Shown here piece by piece: positions 22,670-35,244 of a DNA stretch of 64,000 bases. The position numbers and the translations under genes are program-made. The stretch covers positions 8,186,001 to 8,250,000 of the forward strand of contig NC_092341.1 in the NCBI RefSeq assembly GCF_046630445.1, read 5' to 3'. The notes beneath the pieces are model-generated. The model did no database searches. It was not told the DNA's origin and saw nothing but the letters and a program-made list of their open reading frames with translations. The stretch comes from Rutidosis leptorrhynchoides. Lineage: Eukaryota > Streptophyta > Magnoliopsida > Asterales > Asteraceae. The stretch's first letter is position 1; each line of letters begins with the position of its first letter.

Positions 22670-24452
22670 CTAATAAATGGGAGAGATTATTAGAATTAGT
22701 AAATTAATTTAAAAAATCGATCTTTAGTAGAGTTTGGTAGAGGTGACAATTTTGAACCATTTGATTATGAATGGATCGATTTGGGTTATGTTTGGTTTTA
22801 GAAATATATAGGCCAAGACAGCTAGTTTTAATGCATAAAACCTCCCCCAGTTGATTACTCAAAAAATTAAGATAACTTAACTTTCTAATCATATTAGATC
22901 CGCTAATGGTCTAATTATAAAGAAAATTTGGACAAAAAGTGGTTCCACTCTATCAAACCCACAGAAAGACTACCCATTTACAAAATCGACTCAAACACGT
23001 TTTGACCCGTTAACCCAAACTCCAATGTGTCCACCTCTGGTATTCAGTATGAGCGCTTTACCTGATAATGGGGTTTTCATGCCAGGCTGCTCTATTTTAG
23101 TATTTATGAACTGTCTAACAACAAAGAGTGTAAGGTGTAAAGAACGTCAAATACAAAAATATGAAACAATCAGATACATACAATCTATTTTACATGGTTT
23201 ACCTCCTGCTAAATTGGATGCCAATTGCTAATCATTTGTTTCAAGAGAAGTAAACTTAAAATCTTCCTTCTTTCTTTTTTCTTAAATATGATTTGACATT
23301 AATTTTGTGTAGCATCTTCCATGTATTTGCATAATTCTTTTTAATTTTTTTAGCTAATTATTAATTAATTTGTAATTCACTTGCATCAAAATCACTTCCT
23401 ATTTCACAAACCCACAACTTAGGGTTTATACAAACTCTAAACATCAAATTAAGAAGCTGGTAGTATAAAAAAAAAATTACCTGTTAGAAACCGAATTTGC
23501 TTGCCTCCATTTTGGTGTTTCTTTAAACCGTCACCTGGAGTTTCTAACAGGTTTGTGTATGTGTAAATAATAGAGTGATTCATGTTTAATTTGTGGATTT
23601 ATCTTCTCTCTTGTTCCTCTATAAACCGTCGGCTGTGGTGCCTTTTTATCTTGTAGAACCCTAAGGTTGTATAGTAGAAGCAGGGTTTTTTTTTTTTTTT
23701 TTTTGGAATTAGAAGGGAGGAGGGTAGAAGAGATGATGAAGACACTGGTGGAAGAATGGTGGAGAAGGATCTGGAGGGTTGAGGGGAGTGTGAGATTTTT
23801 AGTAACAGTGTAACAGTGAAAGGACACTTTATTGTTTAGAAGGAAATGGGTCGGGTAGGAGATGAAATTGGGGAATAACAAATAGTGTTGGAGAGCTATG
23901 TTGCGGAACAGTGTTTAGAATTTGCTCAAATGTAATATGTATAATATACTAATACGTAATACAATTTGTATATATTGTAGGTAAAGAGGTAGAAGAACCG
24001 ACAAAAAAGAACGCGAGGGGATGGTCACAAAAGGAGTTTTTATGGTTAGCCGAGTGTTTTTGTGATACCTCGGAAAATCCTATAGTTGGGAGATCACAAA
24101 AACGGGTTAGTTTTTGGGGAAGGGCGATGGAAACGTTCAATAACAACGAATTTGGATGGGTACGAAACGAAGATTCAATGTCTTCAAAGTGGCTTGATTT
24201 TAAACAAATCGTGTAGCGAGTTTTTGCCAATTTATCAAGACATTAAGGATCATTGGCGTAGTGGGGCAAATGACGATGATGTTTACCAAAACGCGTTGCA
24301 AGCTTACTATGATCGATACACCAAAAACTTTATTAACAAGGACGCCTTTTTTTCTTGAAAGAACATTCGAAGTGGATCATTCCAAATGATCCGGTTGCTA
24401 GAGCTCAAGCTCAAGGTGAAGGTGAAACAGGGTATCGTGTGGATATGACGGG

Positions 24453-26491
24453 TGTAGCGACCCGACCAAATTGTCATTGACGGCGCCGTCTACTTAGGTC
24501 CCGTTACGTGGTCATAAGTCTTTAAAACAACGTTTGACCAAAAGATATGTCGCATTCATTTCAAATGTAAAGGTTGTTCAAGTTTACAAGAATAGTTCCA
24601 CCACAAGTTACGATACAAAGTTTTAAGTACAAATGAAACTTATGCGACACAATTTAAAAGTATCCAAAAGACGCTCCATGTATGCATATATACTCGATAT
24701 CCCATGCAAGTATCAAAATAATGAGCGGAAGCATGTATCATGTATCGTTCAAGGACCTGAGAAAAAACATAGAAATCTGTCAACGAAAACGTTGGTGAAA
24801 TCATAGGTTTAAGTAAGTAAGTACAAGTGAACCACAAGATTTGCATCAATGAAATAATAGTAATACATTCCCAAAAGTTTGTTTCACGAGCACCCAATTA
24901 TCAATGCTTAACGTTTTCTTCCATTGAACCCCATCACTTAGTGCTAGAACATACACTGTTTCTCGAAAATATATTTCATTCGTAAACGGTAGCGAACCGT
25001 TTGAATGAGGGTTTGTCAAACCCATATGGATCCATATAACGTAAGTTCTCGCTTACACCCGGCAAGTGTAACTAATGATAATCGAATTGAGGATTTTGTT
25101 CTAAACTCGTATGTAGAATGTTTGTTTTCCTGTACTTGTGTTCACTTAGTAAAGAAATGTTTATGTTTTCTCATCCCAAATGTAAGTTCAAAAAGAGTAA
25201 AAGTGGGACTATGATCTCACCTTGAGTGCACGAGTAGTAAAGTACTTCACAAAATAACGTGTGCGAAGGATAGTGCTAGTCTTGACCTAAACAAATAGGT
25301 CGTATCAATAACGGTAAACACGATAGGTCAAAGATGTTCAATTAGTCCTATGGCTCGTTACGACTCGATTATTTAGCATGTGAAATCAAATTGTCAAGTT
25401 TCATGCAAGATACAAGTATATAAACAAGTTAGGAAGGTTGCAAAATCATTTGGTTAAGTTTGACAAAAAGTCAAACTTTGGTCGGTCAAAGTCAACGAAA
25501 AAGTCAACACGTTCGGGTCGTGTTTCGAACTATTTTTCTGAGGTTTTTAATCATGTATGGGCATGCTAGGACAAGTTACATGTGAATCGGAGGTGCGTAG
25601 CATAGCAAACATTATTCGAAAATTGACCAAGTTGGACAGACCCAAACGGCGCGCCGCGCGGGTATATGGCGCGCCGCGCCAATACCTGTGCAGAGAATTC
25701 TGGCAGTTTTTAAGTTTTATGCACGAACCTAACTTCAAACAATCACCATTTATGATCCGCAAACAATCAAGACGAGTATCTTATACCGTTGGGAAGGTAA
25801 TTTGACGAGGAAAACAACTAAACACATTTCATCAATCAATCTACCTATTACAACAACCAAAACCGCATCTAATGCTTAACATTAACCGCATACAAGTTCA
25901 TAAATGCAATTCAATGATTCGGGCAATCAATTTACATGAATGATATGCCGTTTCGAAGGTAATAAAGCATACAATCCAACTAAACACTTACCAATAATAA
26001 TCCATGGCATTCAATGCATCAAAAGTCCATTTCAAGTTCATCAAACCCTAACCCAAATTCACCAAAATCAATAATCAAGTTCATGAAGTTTTCTAAGGCA
26101 ACCTACACATCAAATTGAAGCTAGAGATGCTAGTAACACAATTAAAGCATCAACTTTTAACATCTAACAACATATGATCATCCAAAATTCAAGAACAACA
26201 CACCAAAATTCAAGTTCATGCTAGTTACACTAAAACAACGAGATCGAGCATATAAATCATATATTCATGTTAGACTTGAGCCATAGACACTAATTAACAC
26301 TTTTATAAGTTAAAAACATCAAGAACACAAAATCTAGTGATTTTAGAAAGTTACCCAAACGAGATGAAGTTGGTACCAAAATGAAGAGGATGAAGAGAGG
26401 ATCACGAATATGTAATTTATTTTGTTGTAAGCCTCCTAGATCGAATTTAGATGATGATTGAATGAATTTGGAAATTGGGTGTGTTCTTGCT

Positions 26492-26524
<33 letters not shown>

Positions 26525-26733
26525 TGGTTGAATGGTGGTGATTGGGGTGGACTAGGTGACCTAGTCAACTAGTTTGCCCCGTGTCAATTTTAGTCCCTCG
26601 AGTTTGTAGTCGGGTGCGGAAAATACCTAAACGGAATATTTTAAAACGCGTATTAACGGGAGATGTTATAAACATATAACGGAGTTTAAATTAGTATAAC
26701 GGAAAAGAAAACGAAAAAAGGCGGGATGTTACA
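24453..26733 (-). repeat. Chromovirus A 3' LTR
   Basis: A 2281-bp LTR (plus strand TGTAGCGACCCG ... GGGATGTTACA). It contains a (GA)n microsatellite near 26487-26522 and a tandem GGCGCGCCGCGC motif at 25648-25680 that stands out in otherwise AT-rich sequence. Confidence 0.95.
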
Positions 26734-26768
26734 TTACCTACTCCTTAAAAGAAATTTCGTCCCGAAAT

Positions 26769-29700
26769 TTAAGTAGGCGTAGTAGTCGTTGTTTCTTCCT
26801 CGAGATCTTGCGTTTCCGAATTCACGAATAGATGAGGATACTTCCTTCGCATTTGATCTTGTCTTTCCCAAGTAAACTCGGGTCCCCTTTTGGCGTTCCA
26901 ACGGACTTTAACAATCGGGATTCGGCTTTGTTTCAATGTCTTGACGGAGGTGTCCACAATTTCAACCGGTTCCTCCACAAAATGAAGTTTGTCATCAATA
27001 GTAAGTTCTTCGAGAGGGATGACGATATCGGGTTCAGCAAGACACTTTTTCAAGTTAGATACATGGAAGGTAGGATGAACGGAGTTCAATTGAGGCGGAA
27101 GATCTAAACGATAAGCAACGGTTCCAATACGCTCCAAGATTTCGAAAGGACCAATATACCGCGGATTTAGCTTCCCGCGTTTCCCAAAACGGATTACACC
27201 CTTCCAAGGTGCGACTTTTAACATTACTCGGTCACTGACTTGAAATTCAAGATCGTTGCGTCGTTTGTCGGTATAGCTCTTTTGACGACTTCGGGCCGTC
27301 CTAAGCCTATCTCGGATTTGAACGATTTTCTCGGTGGTTTCGTGAATGAGTTCGGGTCCGGTGATTTGCACGTCGCCTACCTCGGCCCAACAAAGAGGTG
27401 AACGACATTTGCGGCCATATAGCGCTTCAAAAGGTGCGGCTTTAATACTCGCGTGATAACTATTGTTGTAAGAGAACTCGGCGAGAGGTAAGTGCTTGTC
27501 CCAAGCTTTTCCGAAATCAACCACGCAAGCTCGTAACATGTCCTCTAAGGTTTGAATTGTACGTTCGCTTTGTCCATCGGTTTGAGGATGATATGCGGTG
27601 CTCATGTCTAAACGCGTTCCCAACGCTTCTTGCAATGTACGCCAAAATCTAGAAACGAAACGGCCATCTCGGTCGGAGATAATCGATAAAGGTACACCGT
27701 GTCGGGCTACGATCTCCTTAATGTAAAGTTGTGCAAGTTTCTCCATTTTGTCCGTTTCTTTCATGGCAAGGAAGTGTGCGGATTTGGTGAGACGGTCAAC
27801 AATAACCCAAATGGTATCATAACCGCCCGTCGTTTTTGGTAGTTTGGTGATAAAATTCATCGTTATTCTTTCCCACTTCCATTGCGGGATCTCGGGTTGT
27901 TGAAGTAGTCCGGACGGTCTTTGGTGTTCGGCTTTGACCTTGGAACATGTCAAACACTTGGAAACATAAGTAGCTACGTCCCTTTTGATGTTCGGCCACC
28001 AATATAGTTGTTTAAGGTCGTGGTACATCTTATTGGCACCGGGGTGAATCGAGTATCGTGACTTATGGGCTTCATCTAAAATAAGGCTTCGTAGATCCCC
28101 ATAACTAGGCACCCAAATTCTTCCGGCGAAATATCGGAGTCCGGTTTCTTTAACTTCGAATCGAGAGGTGAGGACGTTCAAGTGTTCGAGAGAGATGTTT
28201 TCATCCTTGAGAGCCTCATCTTGGGCTACCCGAATTTGGCTATTAAGGTTGGTGTGAATGGTGATGTTTAAAGCTCGGACACGGAGAGGCACCGCTCTTT
28301 CTTTTCGACTTAAGGCATCGGCTACTACATTTGCCTTCCCGGGATGGTAACGAAGCTCGCAATCGTAATCGTTTAAGGTTTCAATCCACCTTCGTTGTCT
28401 CATGTTTAGTTGCTTTTGATCGAAAATGTGTTGAAGGCTTTTGTGATCGGTGAAGATAGTACTCTTGGTTCCATAAAGATAGTGTCTCCACATTTTAAGT
28501 GCAAAGACAACGGCTCCGAGTTCGAGATCATGTGTCGTATAGTTTCGTTCATGAATTTTGAGTTGTCGAGAAGCATAAGCAATGACTTTCGTTCGTTGCA
28601 TCAATACACACCCAAAACCATGTTTTGAGGCATCGCAATATACAACAAAGTCATCATTGCCTTCGGGAAGTGACAAGATAGGAGCGGTGGTTAGCTTCGT
28701 TTTCAAGATTTGGAATGCGGATTCATGTTCGGTCGCCCAAATAAATTTCTTTCCCTTGTGAGTCAATGCGGTTAGAGGACGTGCAACCAAAGAGAAATTT
28801 TCGATGAATCTACGATAGTACCCGGCGAGACCCAAGAATTGACGAATGTGAGTAGGAGTAGTAGGAGTCTCCCATTTACTAATGGCTTCGATTTTCGTGG
28901 GATCGACTTTAATACCTTGATCACTTACAACATGACCAAGAAATTGAACTTCCTTTAACCAAAATTCACACTTGGAGAATTTGGCATAGAGTTGTTCTTG
29001 TCTTAAAAGTTCAAGCACAAGTCGGAGGTGTTCCTCGTGTTCTTCTTCGCTTTTTGAATAGACTAAAATATCATCGATGAACACGATAACGAATTTGTCA
29101 AGATACGGTTTGCACACGCGGTTCATAAGATCCATGAACACCGCCGGTGCGTTAGTGAGACCAAATGGCATTACAAGAAATTCATAACTACCATAACGAG
29201 TTCGGAAAGCGGTTTTGGAGACATCTTCCCCCTTAACCCTTAATTGATGATAACCCGAGCGGAGATCGATTTTCGAATATACACAAGACCCTTGTAGTTG
29301 ATCAAAGAGGTCATCGATGCGAGGAAGAGGATATCGGTTCTTAACCGTCAATTTATTTAGTTCACGATAATCAATGCACATTCGTAGGGATCCGTCTTTC
29401 TTTTTAACAAACAAAATCGGAGCGCCCCAAGGTGAATGGCTAGGTTGGATAAAACCACGATCAAGTAGTTCTTGGATTTGACTTTGCAATTCTTGCATTT
29501 CAGATGGAGCGAGTCTATATGGTGCACGTGCTACGGGTGCGGCTCCCGGAATAAGATCGATTTGGAATTCAACCGGTCGATGCGGCGGAAGACCCGGCAA
29601 TTCATCGGGAAATACATCGAAATAGTCACTAACAATTGGCACATCATCGATATGCTTATCATCGGACTCGACTTTCTTAACGTGGGCAAGGATCGCAAAA

Positions 29701-31241
29701 CAACCCTTACGGAGCAGTTTTCTAACTTTAAGGCACGAAACGAGGTTGAGTCTGGTGCAACTCTTATCGCCGTAGACAATCAAAGGTTCACCATTCTCGA
29801 TAGGAATTCGGATTGCGTTAAGATCACAAAGAATGTGAGATTTCGTTTTGACTAACCAATTCATACCGATTATTACATCAAAGCTTCCTAGTTCCATGGG
29901 TATCAAGTCAATTTCAAATTCCTTACCCAAAATGTTTATCGTACACCCCCGGTAATATGTGTCGGCACTTAATAGTTTCCCGTTAGCCACTTCAATGGTA
30001 TAAGTGGTATCTAATGGAAGAGGTGGAGTGCTAAAAGAATGAGTCAAAGTCTTGGATACAAAGCATTTATCGGCACCTGAATCGAATAAGCAAGAGACAT
30101 AAGAATTGTTGAGAAGAAACGTACCCGTGACTAGTTTAGTGTCATCCCGGGCTTCCTCGGTGTTGATGTTAAAAGCTCGGCCGCGCGTATTGGGGTTATC
30201 TTTCTTCTTTGGGCATGCATTTCTATAATGACCCGTTTGGCCACATTCGTAACAAGTGCCCGTCTTTGGTGCATTGGGCCACTTTCGAGCGACGGGAGTG
30301 GCACTTTTACAATCGTTGGCCTTATGACCAACTCCTTGGCACCGGTGGCAAATTATCTTACTACATTCGCCAAAGTGATGTTTGTTGCATTTGTTGCAAA
30401 GAGGTAGGTTCCCGGCATAACCCTTCTTGCCTTCGGAAGTGAAAGATTTCTTGGCAAAGTTGTTGTTGCTTGATTGGGAGGGTTCCCACTTTCTTTTGTT
30501 GCCGCCCGATTTATCCTCGGCCTTAGGTGCCAGAACTACGATTTCGTCAACCGTTTCAATTAGTTGGCGAGCCATGTTCATAGCGGCTTGATGAGTAGTG
30601 GGTTTGGATGACATCACCCCTTGTTTGATGCTTTTTGGAAGACCGAGCATGTAGAGCTCAATCCTTTGAGATTCGGGGTTAACAAGATTAGGACACATCA
30701 AGGATAGTTCGGCGAAGCGTTGATTATAAGCTTTAAGATCGTTTCCGACCGCTTTCAAAGCTCTTAGTTCTTCCTCAAGCTTTCGGGTTTCTTCGCGCGG
30801 AAAATATTCAACAATCATCTTTTCCTTTAGATCGGCCCAAGAGAGGGCATGAGCTTCATCGGTACCCACCGATTGAACATAGGTGTTCCACCATGTTAGA
30901 GCAATTCCGGAGAAAGTGTGAGTGGAGTATTTGACCTTGTCTTGGTCCCGACAACCGCTTATGCTAAAGACGGCTTCCGTTTGCTCAAACCATCGGGTGA
31001 GCACGACCGGTCCCCCAGTTCCATCAAAAGTGTGAGGTTTGCACCCCATGAAAGCTTTATAGGAGCATCCCTCGTTTGAGTTTCCGGCTCCATTGTTGTT
31101 GTTGTTGTTGTTGTTGTTGTGGTTGTTATTATTATTGTTGTTGGATGAGTGACCGGCCATGGCCGCATCTACGGCGGTAGCTATCATCCGTTCGAGAGCT
31201 TGTTCGGGAGTTTCATTGCGGCGTACACGACGAGGAGCCAT
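26769..31241 (-). CDS. Chromovirus A gag-pol polyprotein (1490 residues), open throughout
   Basis: A single frame from the ATG at 31241 ([14 protein letters not shown]). In order: gag capsid region (about 70-230, with [10 protein letters not shown]), zinc knuckles ([14 protein letters not shown] and [14 protein letters not shown]), aspartic protease ([10 protein letters not shown]), reverse transcriptase (FIDDILVYS), RNase H ([12 protein letters not shown]), integrase with an H2C2 finger and catalytic core, and a C-terminal chromodomain-like segment ([20 protein letters not shown]). Reverse transcriptase before integrase marks Ty3/gypsy; the chromodomain and long LTRs fit Tekay/Del. The element has no genes between its 5' LTR and gag (31242-31664). 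Confidence 0.95.
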   Translation of the reverse strand: MAPRRVRRNETPEQALERMIATAVDAAMAGHSSNNNNNNNHNNNNNNNNNGAGNSNEGCSYKAFMGCKPHTFDGTGGPVVLTRWFEQTEAVFSISGCRDQDKVKYSTHTFSGIALTWWNTYVQSVGTDEAHALSWADLKEKMIVEYFPREETRKLEEELRALKAVGNDLKAYNQRFAELSLMCPNLVNPESQRIELYMLGLPKSIKQGVMSSKPTTHQAAMNMARQLIETVDEIVVLAPKAEDKSGGNKRKWEPSQSSNNNFAKKSFTSEGKKGYAGNLPLCNKCNKHHFGECSKIICHRCQGVGHKANDCKSATPVARKWPNAPKTGTCYECGQTGHYRNACPKKKDNPNTRGRAFNINTEEARDDTKLVTGTFLLNNSYVSCLFDSGADKCFVSKTLTHSFSTPPLPLDTTYTIEVANGKLLSADTYYRGCTINILGKEFEIDLIPMELGSFDVIIGMNWLVKTKSHILCDLNAIRIPIENGEPLIVYGDKSCTRLNLVSCLKVRKLLRKGCFAILAHVKKVESDDKHIDDVPIVSDYFDVFPDELPGLPPHRPVEFQIDLIPGAAPVARAPYRLAPSEMQELQSQIQELLDRGFIQPSHSPWGAPILFVKKKDGSLRMCIDYRELNKLTVKNRYPLPRIDDLFDQLQGSCVYSKIDLRSGYHQLRVKGEDVSKTAFRTRYGSYEFLVMPFGLTNAPAVFMDLMNRVCKPYLDKFVIVFIDDILVYSKSEEEHEEHLRLVLELLRQEQLYAKFSKCEFWLKEVQFLGHVVSDQGIKVDPTKIEAISKWETPTTPTHIRQFLGLAGYYRRFIENFSLVARPLTALTHKGKKFIWATEHESAFQILKTKLTTAPILSLPEGNDDFVVYCDASKHGFGCVLMQRTKVIAYASRQLKIHERNYTTHDLELGAVVFALKMWRHYLYGTKSTIFTDHKSLQHIFDQKQLNMRQRRWIETLNDYDCELRYHPGKANVVADALSRKERAVPLRVRALNITIHTNLNSQIRVAQDEALKDENISLEHLNVLTSRFEVKETGLRYFAGRIWVPSYGDLRSLILDEAHKSRYSIHPGANKMYHDLKQLYWWPNIKRDVATYVSKCLTCSKVKAEHQRPSGLLQQPEIPQWKWERITMNFITKLPKTTGGYDTIWVIVDRLTKSAHFLAMKETDKMEKLAQLYIKEIVARHGVPLSIISDRDGRFVSRFWRTLQEALGTRLDMSTAYHPQTDGQSERTIQTLEDMLRACVVDFGKAWDKHLPLAEFSYNNSYHASIKAAPFEALYGRKCRSPLCWAEVGDVQITGPELIHETTEKIVQIRDRLRTARSRQKSYTDKRRNDLEFQVSDRVMLKVAPWKGVIRFGKRGKLNPRYIGPFEILERIGTVAYRLDLPPQLNSVHPTFHVSNLKKCLAEPDIVIPLEELTIDDKLHFVEEPVEIVDTSVKTLKQSRIPIVKVRWNAKRGPEFTWERQDQMRRKYPHLFVNSETQDLEEETTTTTPT

Positions 31242-31664
31242 TGTTCCTTCAAGACACAAGAATATCATTGATTAGTATTCTCAATAATACTAACCGTGAT
31301 ATAGAATAAAGATAAAGAGAAGTTTTTCCTCGACTCGCCTTAAATTCTTTATGTCATAATGTCGGAACGTTCATATGAGTCACCGTAATATAATCCCGGA
31401 AATTATATTACCATGATTCATATGTGCATTCGACATCATTTCATATAGTCAAGGTGGCGTGTCAATCAAATTAAACAACGTGAGATTAAGATGAACTAAG
31501 AGTAGATATGAGTAGAAGCGTTCGAGTATAAATGCACAAGTAGTCAGGTAATTCCTACTTCAAGTCTATATGCCGGTTGTAGTCTAGACTCACCAATGTA
31601 CCCTATGACTCGGGGTTGACACTAATGAACTCTAAATCCCTACAACCAACGCTCTGATACCATC

Positions 31665-31957
31665 TGTAGCGACCCGACCAAATTGTCATTGACGGCGCCG
31701 TCTACTTAGGTCCCGTTACGTGGTCATAAGTCTTTAAAACAACGTTTGACCAAAAGATATGTCGCATTCATTTCAAATGTAAAGGTTGTTCAAGTTTACA
31801 AGAATAGTTCCACCACAAGTTACGATACAAAGTTTTAAGTACAAATGAAACTTATGCGACACAATTTAAAAGTATCCAAAAGACGCTCCATGTATGCATA
31901 TATACTCGATATCCAATGCAAGTATCAAAATAATGAGCGGAAGCATGTATCATGTAT
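31665..31957 (-). repeat. Chromovirus A 5' LTR, first part
   Basis: The segment matches 24453-24745 of the 3' LTR, then stops at the 5-bp site TGTAT where chromovirus B is inserted. The rest of this LTR resumes at 45069. Confidence 0.95.
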
Positions 31958-34900
31958 TGAAATGTCCCGTTCTTATTGATTAAAAACGTTCCATATTAAT
32001 TGATTTCGTTGCGAGGTTTTGACCTCTATATGAGACGTTTTTCAAAGACTGCATTCATTTTTAAACAAACCATAACCTTTATTTCATCAATAAAGGTTTA
32101 AAAAGCTTTACGTAGATTATCAAATAATGATAATCTAATATATCCTGTTTACACACGACCATTACATAATGGTTTACAATACAAATATGTTACAACAAAA
32201 TAAGTTTTTTGAATGCAGTTTTTACACAATATCATACAAGCATGGACTCCAAATCTTGTCCTTATTTAAGTATGCGACAGCGGAAGCTCTTAATAATCAC
32301 CTGAGAATAAACATGCTTAAAACGTCAACAAAAATGTTGATGAGTTATAGGTTTAACCTATATATATCAAATCGTAACAATAGACCACAAGATTTCATAT
32401 TTCAATACACATCCCATACATAGAGATAAAAATCATTCATATGGTGAACACCTGGTAACCGACAATAACAAGATGCATATATAAGAATATCCCCATCATT
32501 CCGGGACACCCTTCGGATATGATATAAATTTCGAAGTACTAAAGCATCCGGTACTTTGGATGGGGTTTGTTAGGCCCAATAGATCTATCTTTAGGATTCG
32601 CGTCAATTAGGGTGTCTGTTCCCTAATTCTTAGATTACCAGACTTAATAAAAAGGGGCATATTCGATTTCGATAATTCAACCATAGAATGTAGTTTCACG
32701 TACTTGTGTCTATTTTGTAAATCATTTATAAAATCTGCATGTATTCTCATCCCAAAAATATTAGATTTTAAAAGTGGGACTATAACTCACCTTCACAGAT
32801 TTTTACTTCGTCGGGAAGTAAGACTTGGCCACTGGTTGATTCACGAACCTATAACAATATATACATATATATCAAAGTATGTTCAAAATATATTTACAAC
32901 ACTTTTAATATATTTTGATGTTTTAAGTTTATTAAGTCAGCTGTCCTCGTTAGTAACCTACAACTAGTTGTCCACAGTTAGATGTACAGAAATAAATCGA
33001 TAAATATTATCTTGAATCAATCCACGACCCAGTGTATACGTATCTCAGTATTGATCACAACTCAAACTATATATATTTTGGAATCAACCTCAACCCTGTA
33101 TAGCTAACTCCAACATTCACATATAGAGTGTCTATGGTTGTTCCGAAATATATATAGATGTGTCGACATGATAGGTCGAAACATTGTATACGTGTCTATG
33201 GTATCTCAAGATTACATAATATATAATACAAGTTGATTAAGTTATGGTTGGAATAGATTTGTTACCAATTTTCACGTAGCTAAAATGAGAAAAATTATCC
33301 AATCTTGTTTTACCCATAACTTCTTCATTTTAAATCCGTTTTGAGTGAATCAAATTGCTATGGTTTCATATTGAACTCTATTTTATGAATCTAAACAAAA
33401 AAAGTATAGGTTTCTAGTCGGAAAAATAAGTTACAAGTCGTTTTTGTAAAGGTAGTCATTTCAGTCGAAAGAACGACGTCTAGATGACCATTTTAGAAAA
33501 CATACTTCCACTTTGAGTTTAACCATAATTTTTGGATATAGTTTCATGTTCATAATAAAAATCATTTTCTCAGAATAACAACTTTTAAATCAAAGTTTAT
33601 CATAGTTTTTAATTAACTAACCCAAAACAGCCCGCGGTGTTACTACGACGGCGTAAATCCGGTTTTACGGTGTTTTTCGTGTTTCCAGGTTTTAAATCAT
33701 TAAGTTAGCATATCATATAGATATAGAACATGTGTTTAGTTGATTTTAAAAGTCAAGTTAGAAGGATTAACTTTTGTTTGCGAACAAGTTTAGAATTAAC
33801 TAAACTATGTTCTAGTGATTACAAGTTTAAACCTTCGAATAAGATAGCTTTATATGTATGAATCGAATGATGTTATGAACATCATTACTACCTTAAGTTC
33901 CTTGGATGAACCTACTGGAAAAGAGAAAAATGGATCTAGCTTCAATGGATCCTTGGATGGCTCAAAGTTCTTGAAGCAAAATCATGACACGAAAACAAGT
34001 TCAAGTAAGATCATCACTTGAAATAAGATTGTTATAGTTATAGAAATTGAACCAAAGTTTGAATATGATTATTACCTTGTATTAGAATGATAACCTACTG
34101 TAAGAAATAAAGATTTCTTGAGGTTGGATGATCACCTTACAAGATTGGAAGTGAGCTAGCAAACTTGAAAGTATTCTTGATTTTATGAAACTAGAACTTT
34201 TGGAATTTATGAAGAACACTTAGAACTTGAAGATAGAACTTGAGAGAGTTCAATTAGATGAAGAAAATTGAAGAATGAAAGTGTTTGTAGGTGTTTTTGG
34301 TCGTTGGTGTATGGATTAGATATAAAGGATATGTAATTTTGTTTTCATGTAAATAAGTCATGAATGATTACTCATATTTTTGTAATCTTATGAGATATTT
34401 CATGCTAGTTGCCAAATGATGGTTCCCACATGTGTTAGGTGACTCAAATGGGCTGCTAAGAGCTGATCATTGGAGTGTATATACCAATAGTACATACATC
34501 TAAAAGCTGTGTATTGTACGAGTACGAATACGGGTGCATACGAGTAGAATTGTTGATGAAACTGAACGAGAATGTAATTGTAAGCATTTTTGTTAAGTAG
34601 AAGTATTTTGATAAGTGTATTGAAGTCTTTCAAAAGTGTATAAATACATATTAAAACACTACATGTATATACATTTTAACTGAGTCGTTAAGTCATCGTT
34701 AGTCGTTACATGTAAGTGTTGTTTTGAAACCTTTAGGTTAACGATCTTGTTAAATGTTGTTAACCCAATGTTTATAATAACAAAAGAGATTTTAAATTAT
34801 TATATTATCATGATATTATGATGTACGAATATCTCTTAATATGATATATATACATTAAATGTCGTTACAACGATAAACGTTACATATATGTCTCGTTTCA

Positions 34901-35209
34901 AAATCATTAAGTTAGTAGTCTTGTTTTTACATATGTAGTTCATTGTTAATATAATTAATGATATGTTTACTTATCATAATATCATGTTAACTATATATAT
35001 AACCATATATATGTCATCATATAGTTTTTTTACAAGTTTTAACGTTCGTGAATCACCGGTCAACTTGGGTGGTCAATTGTCTATATGAAACCTATTTCAA
35101 TTAATCAAGTCTTAACAAGTTTGATTGCTTAACATGTTGGAAACATTTAATCATGTAAACATCAATCTCAATTAATATATATAAACATGGAAAAGTTCGG
35201 GTCACTACA
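31958..35209 (-). repeat. Chromovirus B 3' LTR
   Basis: A 3252-bp LTR (plus strand TGAAATGTCCCG ... GGGTCACTACA). It holds only short frames; one of 77 codons (34400-34633, minus) is in the sense direction and recurs in copy C. Confidence 0.95.
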
Positions 35210-35244
35210 GTACCTACCCGTTAAATAAATTTCGTCCCGAAATT

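Larger units (their letters stand above)
20188..23900 (-). mobile_element. Helitron inside the Harbinger intron; right edge approximate
   Basis: The plus strand reads A then CTAGGTTGGTGCCCCGCG; read on the minus strand this is a GC-rich hairpin (CCCGC...GCGGG) followed by CTAG and T, a Helitron 3' terminus. The element therefore extends to the right, and its 5' end should lie before the exon-2 acceptor at 23980. I could not fix it and give an approximate end. The interior has several exon-like fragments, one identifiable as CNNM/DUF21 (22390-22669), and no Rep/helicase, so this is a non-autonomous gene-capturing Helitron. Confidence 0.6.

Noticed and set aside
23880-23925. Exact 5' end of the Helitron that starts at 20188
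   Set aside because: Several GA positions before the exon-2 acceptor are possible, but none is followed by T with a convincing Helitron start on the minus strand, so the edge is left approximate.
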